64,000 bases of DNA. It comes from Sipunculus nudus (taxonomy: Eukaryota > Annelida > Sipuncula > Golfingiida > Sipunculidae). Both the position numbers and the translations under genes were made by a program. Under the pieces are notes generated by a model. That model had not been told where the DNA came from. It saw nothing but the letters and a program-made list of their open reading frames with translations, and made no database searches. The stretch covers positions 43,306,659 through 43,370,658 of the forward strand of contig CM049313.1 of assembly GCA_026874595.1 (NCBI GenBank). The letters are read 5' to 3'. The stretch's first letter is position 1; each line of letters opens with the position of its first letter. This document shows, in pieces, positions 11,340 through 23,800 of this stretch.

Positions 11340-12675
11340 TTTAGACTAAGTGAAATTCCGAAAAGGACGGCTAGTACTGGGTAGGGGGGAGCCATAGCCC
11401 ACTGCCCCCCCGCCCGGCTACGCCCATGACACGAGTGTCACAAAAGGGATCTCTGACCGAAAATTCCATGAAAATTGTCAAAGGAGGTCCTTTTATTAAA
11501 ACTTTAAAGCCAATTTTGTATATATTGACTGTTTTAGAATTTAGTAACTTATCGACGTTCGGGTGGCAGGCTTCCGCTGACTGCATGCTGAGCTGCGTGG
11601 CCCGGTGCGGCCGGTCCCTATCTGGGCAGCAAGCTCCGCCTCCTTCTGTTTGACAGTTCTTGAGTTGTCATTCTGCGTGAAAATTTTGTGTTTTACACCA
11701 TGAAAAACAATTTAAATTTGAAATTAAATTATTTTCATTATCTTTTTTTTATTTTAAAACTTCATTATGAAGATAAAAAAAACTATAAATATATATCATA
11801 AAAAAAAAGCCTGGAGATATTTGTAGGTACTTTCAAATGATAACCGCTTTTACAGACATACCCTTTGCCATAGGTATATGATATAGATATATAAGATATA
11901 TCCCGTTTAAAAAAATAAAAATTGATTTAAAGTTTAAAATCTTCAAGCAAAAATTTTCGGCACTGTTCATATATATCTCACCTAATAGAGAATATTCTAA
12001 GGATTCCAAATATTTAAAAAAAACATTTTACCTTAAATTTATTTTAATATAGATTTTAAAGCTAAATTAAACCGAGGTAGTTAACGATAATTAGACCTGA
12101 AGTATATAATTTATGTGCCAAATTGAATTCAATGTATTAAATACTATAACTATTAGATATTGTACACAATAAGATACATATAAGATAATTTAAAAAAATA
12201 AAATCAGATAAGACAATATAAAAAGAACTGAAAAAAATATATTTGCAGCAGACTAGATAATTGAGAATTCACTTAATTCGCTGCACAAGCCCTATAGGCT
12301 ATATAAATTATTGCAGGCTTTAGGCCTACGTTTATTACTTTTTAACCCTCTGTTTACTTCTGCACAGGTAAAAATTTAAGCAGCGAGAGTGAAATTATGT
12401 CTTAAGCTGCATATTTTGAGATAAAAGTCAGCCCCATTGATCTTTTCAGGTGTGCTTATAGGCCTAAAAGTGTTCAAAGTAACCCCGTTAACCCGCGTTT
12501 AAATTCAGAGTAGTCTTGCAAACAGACCAGTAGGCCCAATAGTATTAGTCACGACAAGGCCGTCATTTGAATTGAAGCGACTTCAACACTGGCCTGTCGA
12601 TATCCATTGAAGAACTATTGTTACCATGCAAAATCACCCAAACAGACAGAACGTCTCAGGCAGGAAAAAGTATTT

Positions 12676-12711
<36 letters not shown>

Positions 12712-12860
12712 ACCTTTTTAGTTTTTACCACATGTTGCTGCACTCATCAGTGAAAACTGTCTGATTAAAATGGTATGATTCATACCGATACACAATTGAG
12801 AAGTTTTTGTTGTGTTGGCAATCCTTGATTACATATTTATAGGCTTATATATATAAAACA
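11340..12860. other. Non-coding AT-rich stretch
   Basis: No gene supportable. A G/C-richer patch at about 11385-11430 and 11550-11650 interrupts very AT-rich DNA. A TA microsatellite occupies about 12679-12709. Confidence 0.5.
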
Positions 12861-12879
12861 CCCCCCCCCCCCCCCCCCC
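12861..12879. repeat. Poly-C tract
   Basis: A run of about 19 C, immediately before the GC-richer island. Confidence 0.95.
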
Positions 12880-13240
12880 TTTGAACACAAGAGGGCGCAT
12901 TCGTTTTGTGTCGAAATGAAAATAGCGCAACGTCGCGACATATTCGACCAAGGTCAAGGCTATTGCAGCGAGCTCGACGAGTTGGGATTTGTTTACTTGA
13001 CCATTCTCCGAAACTATTTGTCACGTCCCACCTGGAAACGATAAAAACGAAAACGACAAGGAGTTAATACGGCTTAAAGGTATACATGTTTCCGAAAGCT
13101 GTGGTAAATCTTTGAATGAAGTACCAACTGTGAGCGATGATAGGGGCACAAAATTCTTTCAGGATGCAACGAAGACCGTTCAGTGGTTTGAAAGGTTGCC
13201 GCGAGAAGCATTTAGAACTGTGGAACCATTGAAATTGTAA
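12880..13240 (+). other. GC-richer island with an open stretch, identity unknown
   Basis: The base composition changes sharply from the AT-rich flanks, with several CpG (gcgcaacgtcgcgacat). AAGAGGGCGC at 12889-12898 resembles the core of a CTCF-type motif. One frame stays open for about 78 codons from a TGA near 12999 to TAA near 13240, without an ATG start. It reads plausibly protein-like (for example TVQWFERLPREAFRTVEPLKL, split here: TVQWFERLP then REAFRTVE). It may be an exon remnant, an exon of an unseen gene, or chance. I recognise no family. Confidence 0.3.
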
Positions 13241-13241
<1 letters not shown>

Positions 13242-13272
<31 letters not shown>

Positions 13273-13381
13273 CAAAGCAGCGCCGTCAATATAGGGGGGA
13301 TGGGGGTATACCCCCCCCCCCACACTTTTTGGCAAGGGAGGATGGTCAATGTAATCATCCCCCCCCCCCCCCCCCCCCCCA
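13242..13381. repeat. G30 tract with facing C tracts
   Basis: Thirty consecutive G (13242-13271) are followed by C runs at about 13309-13321 and 13362-13380. The G and C tracts can pair with one another. The apparent glycine- or proline-rich frames here are produced by the homopolymers. Confidence 0.9.
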
Positions 13382-13578
13382 TGATTCATAGAATCATATT
13401 TATTTATTTCAAATGAAATATATAAATAAATAGAATTATAGACTTTGGTTCCATATATAAGTTTACTATGAAATATTTATATCTAAATGGTTTAGAAATA
13501 ACATATATCTTATTTTTTAAAACCTTATACTTAATTGATGTATATTCAATATGTGTCACACAGCCTATACTGAAAAGG

Positions 13579-13583
<5 letters not shown>

Positions 13584-13630
<47 letters not shown>

Positions 13631-13690
13631 CATGTCAGTTTTATCCCAATTTTGACTACCCTCCATGCCTGTCCCCCCCCCCCCCCCCCC
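13584..13690. repeat. (TA)n microsatellite and C tract
   Basis: TA dinucleotides at about 13584-13626, then a C run near 13673-13690. Confidence 0.9.
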
Positions 13691-13739
13691 TTGCGAGTCA
13701 TCTCCCCATCCTGCAAGTCATCCCCCTCCACCCTTGAAG

Positions 13740-16291
13740 ACTGATTGACGCCACTGGGTCATGCAACCGTGTCTGTAGTTGTCCCGCGTTTTTATTTTAA
13801 TTTTCTTAGTATGGGACATATTCAGAATATTTTATTATAAATGTTACATGGAACTGCAATCTAAATCTAGTAAGTGTGATGTTATAGAAATATAGTAATC
13901 AGGTTATATAATATGTGCTTATGGTTATAATTTTACCAACTTTTCACCAATTACTCTGGCATTTGTTGACCAGAGCTATTTTAAGAATGTTCATTATGTG
14001 GAAGAAAATTCATTTATATGGTTGATATATTATTTCAGTGACCTCTGCATTTAATTTTAATGAAGGGAGTTTTGCCTTATGAAGGGAACCGGTTATTTCA
14101 TCACCAGTTGATTCTTAAAAAAATGCAATTTTTACCTTTTTCTTAAATTATATCATTCATGGAATCTGAAAATATGAACATATATATAAATTAAATCATA
14201 AGTGTTAGTATGAAATTTGCTATTAAATGATAAAATGAGAGGCATGAACGTGTATACTGGTATATGTAAATTTGGTGGTGGATCCAGAAGGGGGTCCAGT
14301 ACCCCTCCTATTGTGCCGCAAGAACCTTTTTTCAGGGTTTTAAACCAATTTTCTGGTCTGGATCCCTCCCTTTCTGGATCAGTTAACCAGTTTTAAATTT
14401 ATTTTTCTTATTTGTCTTCCTGAAGCTTGAATCAGAAATGATACACAAAGAAAAATTAAGTGTATCGTCATAACGTATCAGGTATCACTTTAAGTATATT
14501 GCAGTAGGTATTGTACCTAACAGGCTGACTGACACCAAGCTCTAGAGTGAACCCTAGATTATTTCATGAAACATGGCAGAAGCAAATGTAAATTGCTGAC
14601 AAAAATGACTGTGGTGATGAATTGACTTACACTGGTATCAGCCCCAGGGAGCTAGTTTGAAGAATCACTGAAAATAAAAATAGTACTTATGTTCTGGGTG
14701 CCATGGTGATGAACAAAAAAAGGTTTCTGTTAAGAAAAATATGGTAATAAAGTACTCGGGGATATATATCGTGAAAACTACCTGAAGTGACAGAACAAAA
14801 AAGCAGTTTTGTCCTTAAAAGAATAATTTTTATGGAATATTTTGGATAATAATAATACAAATAATATCAATTACAGTGCAGCGAGTCTTCTCCTTTATGC
14901 TGCAGTTTATGCTTTCAAGGTTTAAAGCTCAGCTGACTATACGTCATCTGAGCTATAGTCCTGGTCTTGTGTCCGTCATCCGTCCATCTGTCCGTCCATC
15001 CGTCCGTAGATATGGCACGTTATGAAACCTTAAGACCTAGGAATCCAAAATTCTGCATAATGTTAGATGTCCCCAAGATCTCCTACCAAGCCAAAAACTG
15101 GGTCTTTGTGACTTCGTTCTTTTGAGAAATTAAGGAAAACCCTCAATTTTTTATTAAGAACCTATTTTCACACTTCATAACTGGCTAATATCAAAACCAC
15201 TCATCTGTTTTTCCTCATATTTACCAAGAATATTCCTCTATATAGTTCCTATATACATGCCAAAAATTAAGTCTGTTAAGTATAATTTCTTTCAGTTATG
15301 GGCTGGAACATAATGGAATATGTAAAAAATCAGGAAAATATTTACTCACTTAACATGAAAAAATTTTGAAGATGCTGTGTAGTGTTAATGTAGCATTTTT
15401 AAAGTAATCAATTTTCTTTTGAATGATTTTAACAAATATAATTGAACCCATCAGTATGCTTCAATTTGTAAAATATGAAGCACATTCTGGATAAAAAAAG
15501 ACACAATTTAAAATCATGAAATCTAAATCAAGTACTTTTTTAGATATTTATTGTTTTGCAATTTGTTTTAAAAGATATATTTTTGTGGTAAAAAATAAAT
15601 AAACATTTGTATGCATGATGTGGTGTTATTTGACAAAATAGAGATTTATGATGATGCAGTTGAGAATTATGAATCAATTTTTATATTCAGATATATATGT
15701 TTTATTGGAAATGTATAGAAATATTAACTTATAATAAAAATAATTGATGTGATAAAAAAATGAGGATCTAATACAAACATTTGTTCATTATTTTCCTGCC
15801 TCAGCAGAATAAGTATCAGGCTTTGTTTGCCCTGTATGTATGTTGTAAATTAGTTATATTTCAACTGTATACATTTCATAAAATAAAAAATACATATATA
15901 TTTAATAATATATATTATACAAAAAATAGATTCAATTGAACAAATGTGTAAACTACTGAAATGTCAACAGTTAATCAAAAAGCCAACTAATGATCATGGT
16001 AATAGTACAGATCATTTTGTTCACAAACTGCTCACATGCTTCAGTTTCAACATTAGGAAACACATGGTCAGGTCACAAAATATCAATTGCAACAATTTCT
16101 TTCTCATCAATACAAACCAATCATAAAAAACCAACCATGGCCTATATTACCTCTTCCTCTTTCACTTTATCTCCATTTGTTATTATTTTAGATTTTTACC
16201 TTCAAGGTCAACTTCAGCTGAGCATAGTGACCCATGGTTCCCTTGTTTTATACAAGTTCTGGAAATAATGCAGTATTATTATATATTACAG
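13740..16291. other. Non-coding stretch upstream of the zinc-finger gene
   Basis: No gene is supportable. At about 14925-15300 lies a dispersed repeat beginning 'agctcagctgactatacgtcatctgagc' with a pyrimidine-rich 'gtccatctgtccgtccatccgtccg' block, typical of molluscan introns. The zinc-finger gene's promoter and non-coding first exon probably lie here or further left, but I cannot place them. Confidence 0.5.
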
Positions 16292-16402
16292 TGGTGTTCA
16301 CTTTGTCAGAATAGATGGAGCTTCACTACATTTGCTGTCAAAAATGTCAGGGTTTGCTGCCATCTGGTGAGGGCTACAGGAACCACATTGACGTGTGTGA
16401 TG
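16292..16402 (+). CDS. Zinc-finger gene, first coding exon (C2HC finger)
   Basis: The acceptor 'ttatatattacag' precedes 16292 and the donor GTATGT begins at 16403. The stretch 16292-16314 is probably 5'UTR, since TAG stands in frame right before the ATG at 16315. The coding part gives a 29-residue N-terminus with C-x2-C-x12-H-x3-C, a zinc-binding layout with Cys in the last position, unlike the C2H2 fingers that follow. It ends in phase 1. A short N-terminal finger set apart from the main array often serves protein contacts rather than DNA contacts. That role is inference here. Confidence 0.78.
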
Positions 16403-19400
16403 GTATGTGTCATATTTCATTCCTAACTCCTAATTTATATTAAATGAATTTTAAGAACTCAGCACTATGTGGAGTTCATCTAGAGTTTTTAGCTCAGCTG
16501 ACTGAAAGTCAACTGAGGTTTAAGAATGGGGCTTTGTCTGTCACCTGTTTGTCTGACTGTCCATCTGTTAGCAGGGCACAAATCATAACTGCTAACCCTA
16601 GAAGGTTGTAACCAAATATCCAGGTAAGTTAATAAAAAATCTCTTTGGAAACCTTACTGTGACCTATATCCTTGGAACTGTGGGGCTTGTAAGTACCCCC
16701 AGAATAATTAAAAATTTGATACAAAACCTCCAGTATCTTGATAATTAATGCATGGTTTGCTATGAATCTTGCCTTGAATATTGACCATAACTAGTTTGTC
16801 AGTTCCTGAAAACTGGTGGTGCCACCTGTCTTTTTTTTTTTAATTTTTAAATTTTTACAATTCTTCTTTGTTTTTCAGACCATCAAATGACAGAAGTTAT
16901 GTCAGTTTCTCAGCTGTGGTTTAATCCAGTGTCCTGAAACCCAGTGTGTTTATTGATTATGATTGGTTTCTTCAGTTCCTGAAGACTGGTGGTGCCACCT
17001 GTATTCTTTCTTTTATTTTTGCATTTTTACCTTTATTTTGAGACTGCCAAATTTTATTGATACTATCAGAATTTCAACTGTGGTTTCATCTGTGTCCTAA
17101 AACCTTGTATGTTTATTAGGGCCCAACGGTTGAATAAGAGGATGCCATATATTTATCAGCCAGTCTGTTCATCTTTCTGTATGTCTGTCAAATTTGTTTC
17201 TTGATGATAACTCCAGTATGGATTTACATATTAATTTCAAACTTGACTTGTATATGGCCTACCTCTAATGCAAGAACTGTATTGATTTTGGGGTCATAGG
17301 CCTAGGTCACAGGACCCATTTATTTAGAAAGATTGTATATGCATTTTATGGCAAACTTTTCATACCAAACCTTCCATCTTGCACTTATAGCTGACCTACC
17401 ACTTAAATAAGAACTCTGTTTATTCCGTGGTCAATTCTTGTTATGACAGAATGTAACAAGATATAAGGTGTTAATATTCTGTATTCATTTACGTCTACAG
17501 TACACATGATTCCCCTGACATCTTGGGTGAAATATATCAGGGTATGACGTCCTTTGAATACTGGTTTAGCAATTTCAGATTTCCATATACAGTGAAACCT
17601 CGTTGTGTCGAAGTCAAAGGGACCCTCAGAAAACTTCGACTCATCCGAGGTTCGACACAAGCCGGTTTTATATGGTAATAATTTGACTAGAGTTGTCCGG
17701 AATGTCTAGTTTGTAACTTCGACATAAGTGGGGTACTCAACTTTAGCGAGTTAGACACAACGAGGTTTCACTGTATTTTGTTTATAAACACAGTTATTAA
17801 TATTTTTTATTACAGTTAAGTCAAAAAGAGTAAAAAAGAGTTTAAAAGGACTAAAGTTGTTAAATAAGTATTTTCTTTTATAACAATTGATGCCAGATTA
17901 TCTTTATCTTAATTCTCGTTTTTCTTTTACATGTACTTTCTTTGTTTGAAGGTAATCTTGGAACATCCAGTTGTGAGTTTTATCGATGTGAGGCCCAAGT
18001 GTATAAAGCTTGTTGTCAGCTGCTGGCAGAGTTCCTGAAACACCAGCCAGGTGGCGCCAGCTCACAAGCAGCCATTGAACAAGAATCTGGTGACAGAGAC
18101 CAAGGAGACAATGGTAGTATCAGTGCAAGTAAAAATGTTGATGCTTTGTCAATTATGAGGCAAGGTGGCCTAACAGTATCTGATACAGTGTCTGCACTGC
18201 CTATACTGGGTGTGTTCAAAGCTCCAAAGCATGAGTCCATGAAGGCTGTTCATATTTCATCATCTGGCGCTGCATCACTGAGAGAAGATGAGGCAGGTGA
18301 TCAACCAAAAACTGATGCAGCAGTCACAAAGATCCTAAAAAGTTCTGTAAAAGAAGCATCTCCCAAGGCTGTGTTTACTACCACTGAGTCTTCACAGAAT
18401 GCTGGCAGGCAGGTTCGACAACGCAAGAAAAAAGAACATCCAGATTTTGTTCCATCCGTTGTGTTCCCTCGTACAAAAAACAGTAAACATAAAGCACCTG
18501 CTGAAATGCAGATCAGTGGCACTAAGAAACATCTCAAGAACTATAGCTCAGCCAACAAAATGACAATGGTGAAACAACAGGCAGTCTTGAGGGGAACTAA
18601 GAAAATAAAAACTGAATCAGGCATCATAAAAAACAGCAGAACTTTGTCCAAAAATAAAATTAAAGCACAGGGTGAAAATGTCTCTGATGAAAATGATGAC
18701 ACTAGCAACTGTCATGTAGTATTAACATCACCAGTTAAAGGTACAAAACTAGCAAAGGTAAAAGAAGACAATGATGAGCAGAAAAGAAAAGTAAAGAGGA
18801 ACGTGACTGAAGCTGCCTGTCTGTCAGGGCAGTTAGAGAAGGGGACGCAGAAATCAGCTGTAAATGTGGAATACAGTGCTTCAGGAGGTGTAGGTGAGCA
18901 GGAAAATGATGCTGATTTCAAGCTGACAGGAAGCTCAGATCAGCAGCAAAACATTAGTGTCTCCCCTCAAAGGACGACTAGTTGTCTGGATGGTCTGAGT
19001 ACTGCTGCTGAGGGACTGACCAGTGCATCAGAGGGACGGACCAGTGCTCCAGTGGGGCAAACCAGTTCAAATGAGGAAGTTAACGCAGCTCCTGAAGGAC
19101 TGGCCAGTGTTTCTAAGGAATTGACCACTGCTGCTAGTGCTACTCTGGAACTGACCAATGCTGCTTCTGAGACACTGTCTAGTCCCCTTGAGGGAATTAC
19201 CAGCCCAGTTACAAACGTGAAGTCATGTGAAAGCAAAAAGGTGCTTGTCAGCCAAGGTAGAGAAGCCAGAGAGAAAAGAACAAGGGATCCAAATGTAAAG
19301 TCCTGCTTTGATTTCAGATGTTCTCAGTGCCCTCTGGTATTCAAAAGCCGTACTACTTATAACAGACATAAGAAAACTCACCTAGGTACAGTACCCTTAA

Positions 19401-20795
19401 TCTTATTTGTCATCAGGATCCAATATAACACGTAATTATCTTTACAGAGGTTTATAATGGCCAGGAAAAGTGTTTTTTAAATAGTACAAGCCCCCCCCCC
19501 CCCAAAAAAAAAACTGATTAAAACAAAGAGAGTCAGCTGCTGCAAACATCCAGTGCATCAAAAGACCTCTTGTTCAACATCAAAAACATATATGGTTAAT
19601 AAAGGAATTAGAACAAATTATTGTTTTCATGGGATCAGATAAAACTCTTATTGAGAAACCAGATTTAAAATTGTAAAAAAAGTTAGCTAATGTAGGTTTG
19701 GCCTGGCTGGAATGATTCACTGACCAGTACATCGTGATACAAAGTCATATATTGTATCAGTATTATTACTACTTAGTCAGTATATGACTATCTAGCACAT
19801 TTCACTGTTGCCCTTAATCATGTTTAAATAGTCAGCAACCAGATGTGTGCAAGACAAAACATCAGTGGCATGATCAAACCAGCTGAAGGGGTTGCTTCTT
19901 TGTTCATTCTTCAAGAAACGTAAAAGCAGAGGCATGGCAAATTTGAAATGTGATTAAACACCAGGAACACTTATTAGCAAGAATTAGAATTAAGGTAGCA
20001 GAACTAGAGAAAACCCCCATATCTAAAATCAATTTAACCTATCTACCTTAAAACTGAATTCAAAATTATTAAATAAACAAATTTAAAGTCCATTTTCGAC
20101 AAGAAGACACACTGGAGAGGAAAAAATTAATAACTCTTTTGAGAAATTGTCATTTATTTAAATATAAGTCCACTTAAAAGTGGCTTACTGTTACTGGGAG
20201 CTTAAAAAAGTGGACATTTTAATTTTTTTAAATGTTACAAAATCATGTAAAAATAAATAAAAAAAAAGTTCAAATTTATATGTTTACATTCAGAAAGAAC
20301 ACTATCAGGTTTCAACTTATGTATAATTAATGGGGTCTATAATGAATATAAAACAACTTTTAATTGATTTTAGATCTGTTTTTTTTCCCAGTTCTGCTTC
20401 CTTAAAAAATAGATAATTTTGTTATATATGAAGGATGGCCATGACTTGGAATCAGCACTCTCGTACTACTTACATACAGAATACCATACCACGAGTGCAG
20501 TATGGTGATACAGATCCTGTCGTGAGATAATGTATCTGTACAACCCTTATTCTTTTTGTGTCAAAATTCCTTTAAAGTTTCAGTGCTGCCATGCTGTACT
20601 TTTAAAAAAATTTACAAACTTTTTTCAGCAAGGCTTCTTTTAATACTTTTTTTTCTTAAATCCTTTTCTTCAGGTGGTGAATATATGCTGTTGACCTGAA
20701 GCAGCTGAATGCAGAAGACATGCTCTGTCAATATTCCATAACACTGCCATTTATTAACTATGATGCAAATGCAAATCACTGGATCAATGGAATAA

Positions 20796-20857
<62 letters not shown>

Positions 20858-23800
20858 TTTCAAACCTGAAACATGTTTAGAAGTATTGCATGCTGTTAAA
20901 TTGTACCAAAAAAATGCTTTATTTGGCATTAATATTTTCATTTTTCATTTTTTTAGACAATTTTATACTTTTTTCTTGTAAGATTTAATTCTTTTTTCCT
21001 TTAAATCTAGAGTGGGAGCTGGGTAGTTGGAAATGACTTGTTTTTTTATACACATAAATTAACTATATTAAACCTCTAATGCAGGAGCAGAACAGGGACT
21101 ACCAGCACAGCTACACAGACAGGCTGAAGGTGAATCAGGCGCGCACTATCTCCCTGATGATGATGTCACAGACAGCAGCGATAAAACAATTGATGATTCT
21201 CCAAATATCGCTACAAATCCTGAAGATCTCAGAGACAGATATAAGAAATACATAGTAACCACAAACCACAACGGGCAGACCCAGACTGTCTTCAAGTGTA
21301 ATCAGTGCACAAAAAAGACCAAGCATGCCGGCCATTTTGATCGCCATATGAAAGCTCATGAGTCAAACCATGAGTGGCAATGTGATTACTGCAGCAAAGT
21401 TTTCTGTTACAAGAGTCAGTACCGCCATCACATGAATAATCATGAGAAGCCATTTACATGTGACCTTTGCTCCCGTAGTTTCACATCCCTCCATGCTCTA
21501 AAGAAACATCAGCTGATTCACCAAGGTACGGAATATTGATAACAACCTCATCCTTATCATGTCTCCTATCCTAAATAGGGTGAGACATTGTGTTTAGTCT
21601 GTCATCCTGTGTGCGATTTCTTGTAAACGCAATAACTTTTGAACAACTCCATACCATATCCTGAAATTCTATATATGAATTGTTTCTACCAATATCTCAG
21701 TCAAATTCAATAATTGGTGACTTTGATGGTTATCTTAAAATCAAATTAGTGAAAAAATTGTTTACCCCATGACTCTTGGAGCATTGTATATTTTTTTCCT
21801 AAAATTTTAATGAACAAGTTGTTTCAACTAAGTTTTCATATGAGTTAAAAAAACTTGTGACCTTTGCCTGGATCTTCAAGGTCAGATCAGCCATACTACA
21901 GTTTATTGTTTCTAAGATTTATTATGCTCATGATAATTTTTAAGCACTGCATATTCTTTCCTCAAATTTGATACACGATTTTGCTGACCAAGTTTACAAA
22001 CAAGTTGGAAAACTGTACCTTTACCTTGATCTTCATGGACAAATCAGCTGAAATAGAAACTTTAAGCCACTGAATATTTTTAAAATGAAATTTAATCAGT
22101 GAATTGTGTCTACAAAAATTTCAGATGAATTTGAAAAACAGGTGACAATGACCTTCATCTTCAAGGTCAAATTAGCCAAAATAATTAAGTTTTGTGAACC
22201 CCATTACTTTTGAAGTGTTGCACATATTTCTTCCAATTTGATACAAAATTTAAAAAATTCTTGGATGAGTCTGAAAACAGGTGACCTTGGCCTGGATCAT
22301 CTAGTTCAAATCTGCCAAGCTATAACTCATTGTCTCTGAGTTTTGTTGTGAACGTAATAACTTTTTCCAAATTACACAACTTTATACAAAATATCTCCAA
22401 CTTCTTAAACTGATTGGCACTTACTGACTTCATCTGCAACGTAAAGACATTTTATATGACCTTGAAGTGTTCTTCCTGTTTTTTTTCAGATGCCTTCCCA
22501 TATCAGTGTATGTTGTGCGATTACAAATGTCGCAGGAAGTTTTCCCTGACCACACACATGAGAAAACACACAGGTACGTATCATTCATGTCTGTCCCAAG
22601 TATCATCAAAGTCTGCTACTGCTGAAAGGGGTACTCAGGTCTGGACAATGCTAATTAAGTACGTGAGTCCAACTTTGGATTTGGTACTTGGGTCTGTTTA
22701 TGCATACCGGGATAGTACATGTACTGCAAACTAACAGGCAGTCTATATATTAATGATTACTCTACAACTTTAAACTTTTGCTAATCAGTTTATACATATT
22801 TTCATAATATATAATTCATATGGAAGGGATTTAAATTTATTAATTTTATGCTTTGGAGTGATTGTGTATTCCTTCATTTCATGGAAGTTTTAAAAGCTGT
22901 CACTAAGTCGCTTTTATACATACTTTGCATTCTTTAACAGGCTTCCATAGCAATGAGTACTCAAGTCTAAGTTGGATAATGCACTTGTAGTTATTGAGTA
23001 CCCGTTTCAGCCCTACACTCTGCCTTTATATTTGAACAGGGAAGAACATTGGCTTGTATTATAACCACAATAAACCTTATTGTATTTTTTTTTTATTTTT
23101 TCAGCCATTGATGTTCATATAGTCTCTTAGGTGACATCATGTCAGCCTCATAATGGACTTTTTATAAAGCTATCTATTCACCAACATTTCTGTAGAATTT
23201 TTGGGATTTCTGGCTTACTCTGTGTATTTATGAACTGTAGGTGATTCCTGTAAAGAAAAGTGCTTATTATATATAGTGCTGTGATAGGTGTATGAACTTG
23301 TTTATCTATAATCTGTTAGAAAACATGGTACATTTGATGATACATGTATTGACACACAGAAACAAAATGTAACCTAAGGAGGTTGGATGCAAATGTGCAA
23401 AGTTGAAAGGTCATCATTTAAAAAAATGTTTATCTGACTTGCCACCAGATATCCTTTTTAAATGTGTTTAGATTGTTTTGGTGCCCCCACATGTTATAAA
23501 ACTGTGTGTAAAAACAAGATTAATAGCCTGAGTATGGTGCGTTTTGGGCCTATTTGTATAAAAGGTTCAGGGGGTTATCTTTAGTTTATAGTATAGGCCC
23601 CTTTAAGCCCCTATAAGCAACTGTGATACACCTGCCATGTACTGTATCATGTATCATTATGTGAGCAAATTTATACGATACATAAATCATGAGGAATGTA
23701 TCATGACAGACCTGGTTGTTTTATTGTTTTGTTGACTCATTACAGGAGAGCTTTACCTGTGTGACGTAGACGGCTGTGATTTCTCAAGCTGCCACAAGGC

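Noticed and set aside
13180-13389. Gly/Pro-rich minus-strand frame
   Set aside because: It results from the G30 tract and facing C tracts.
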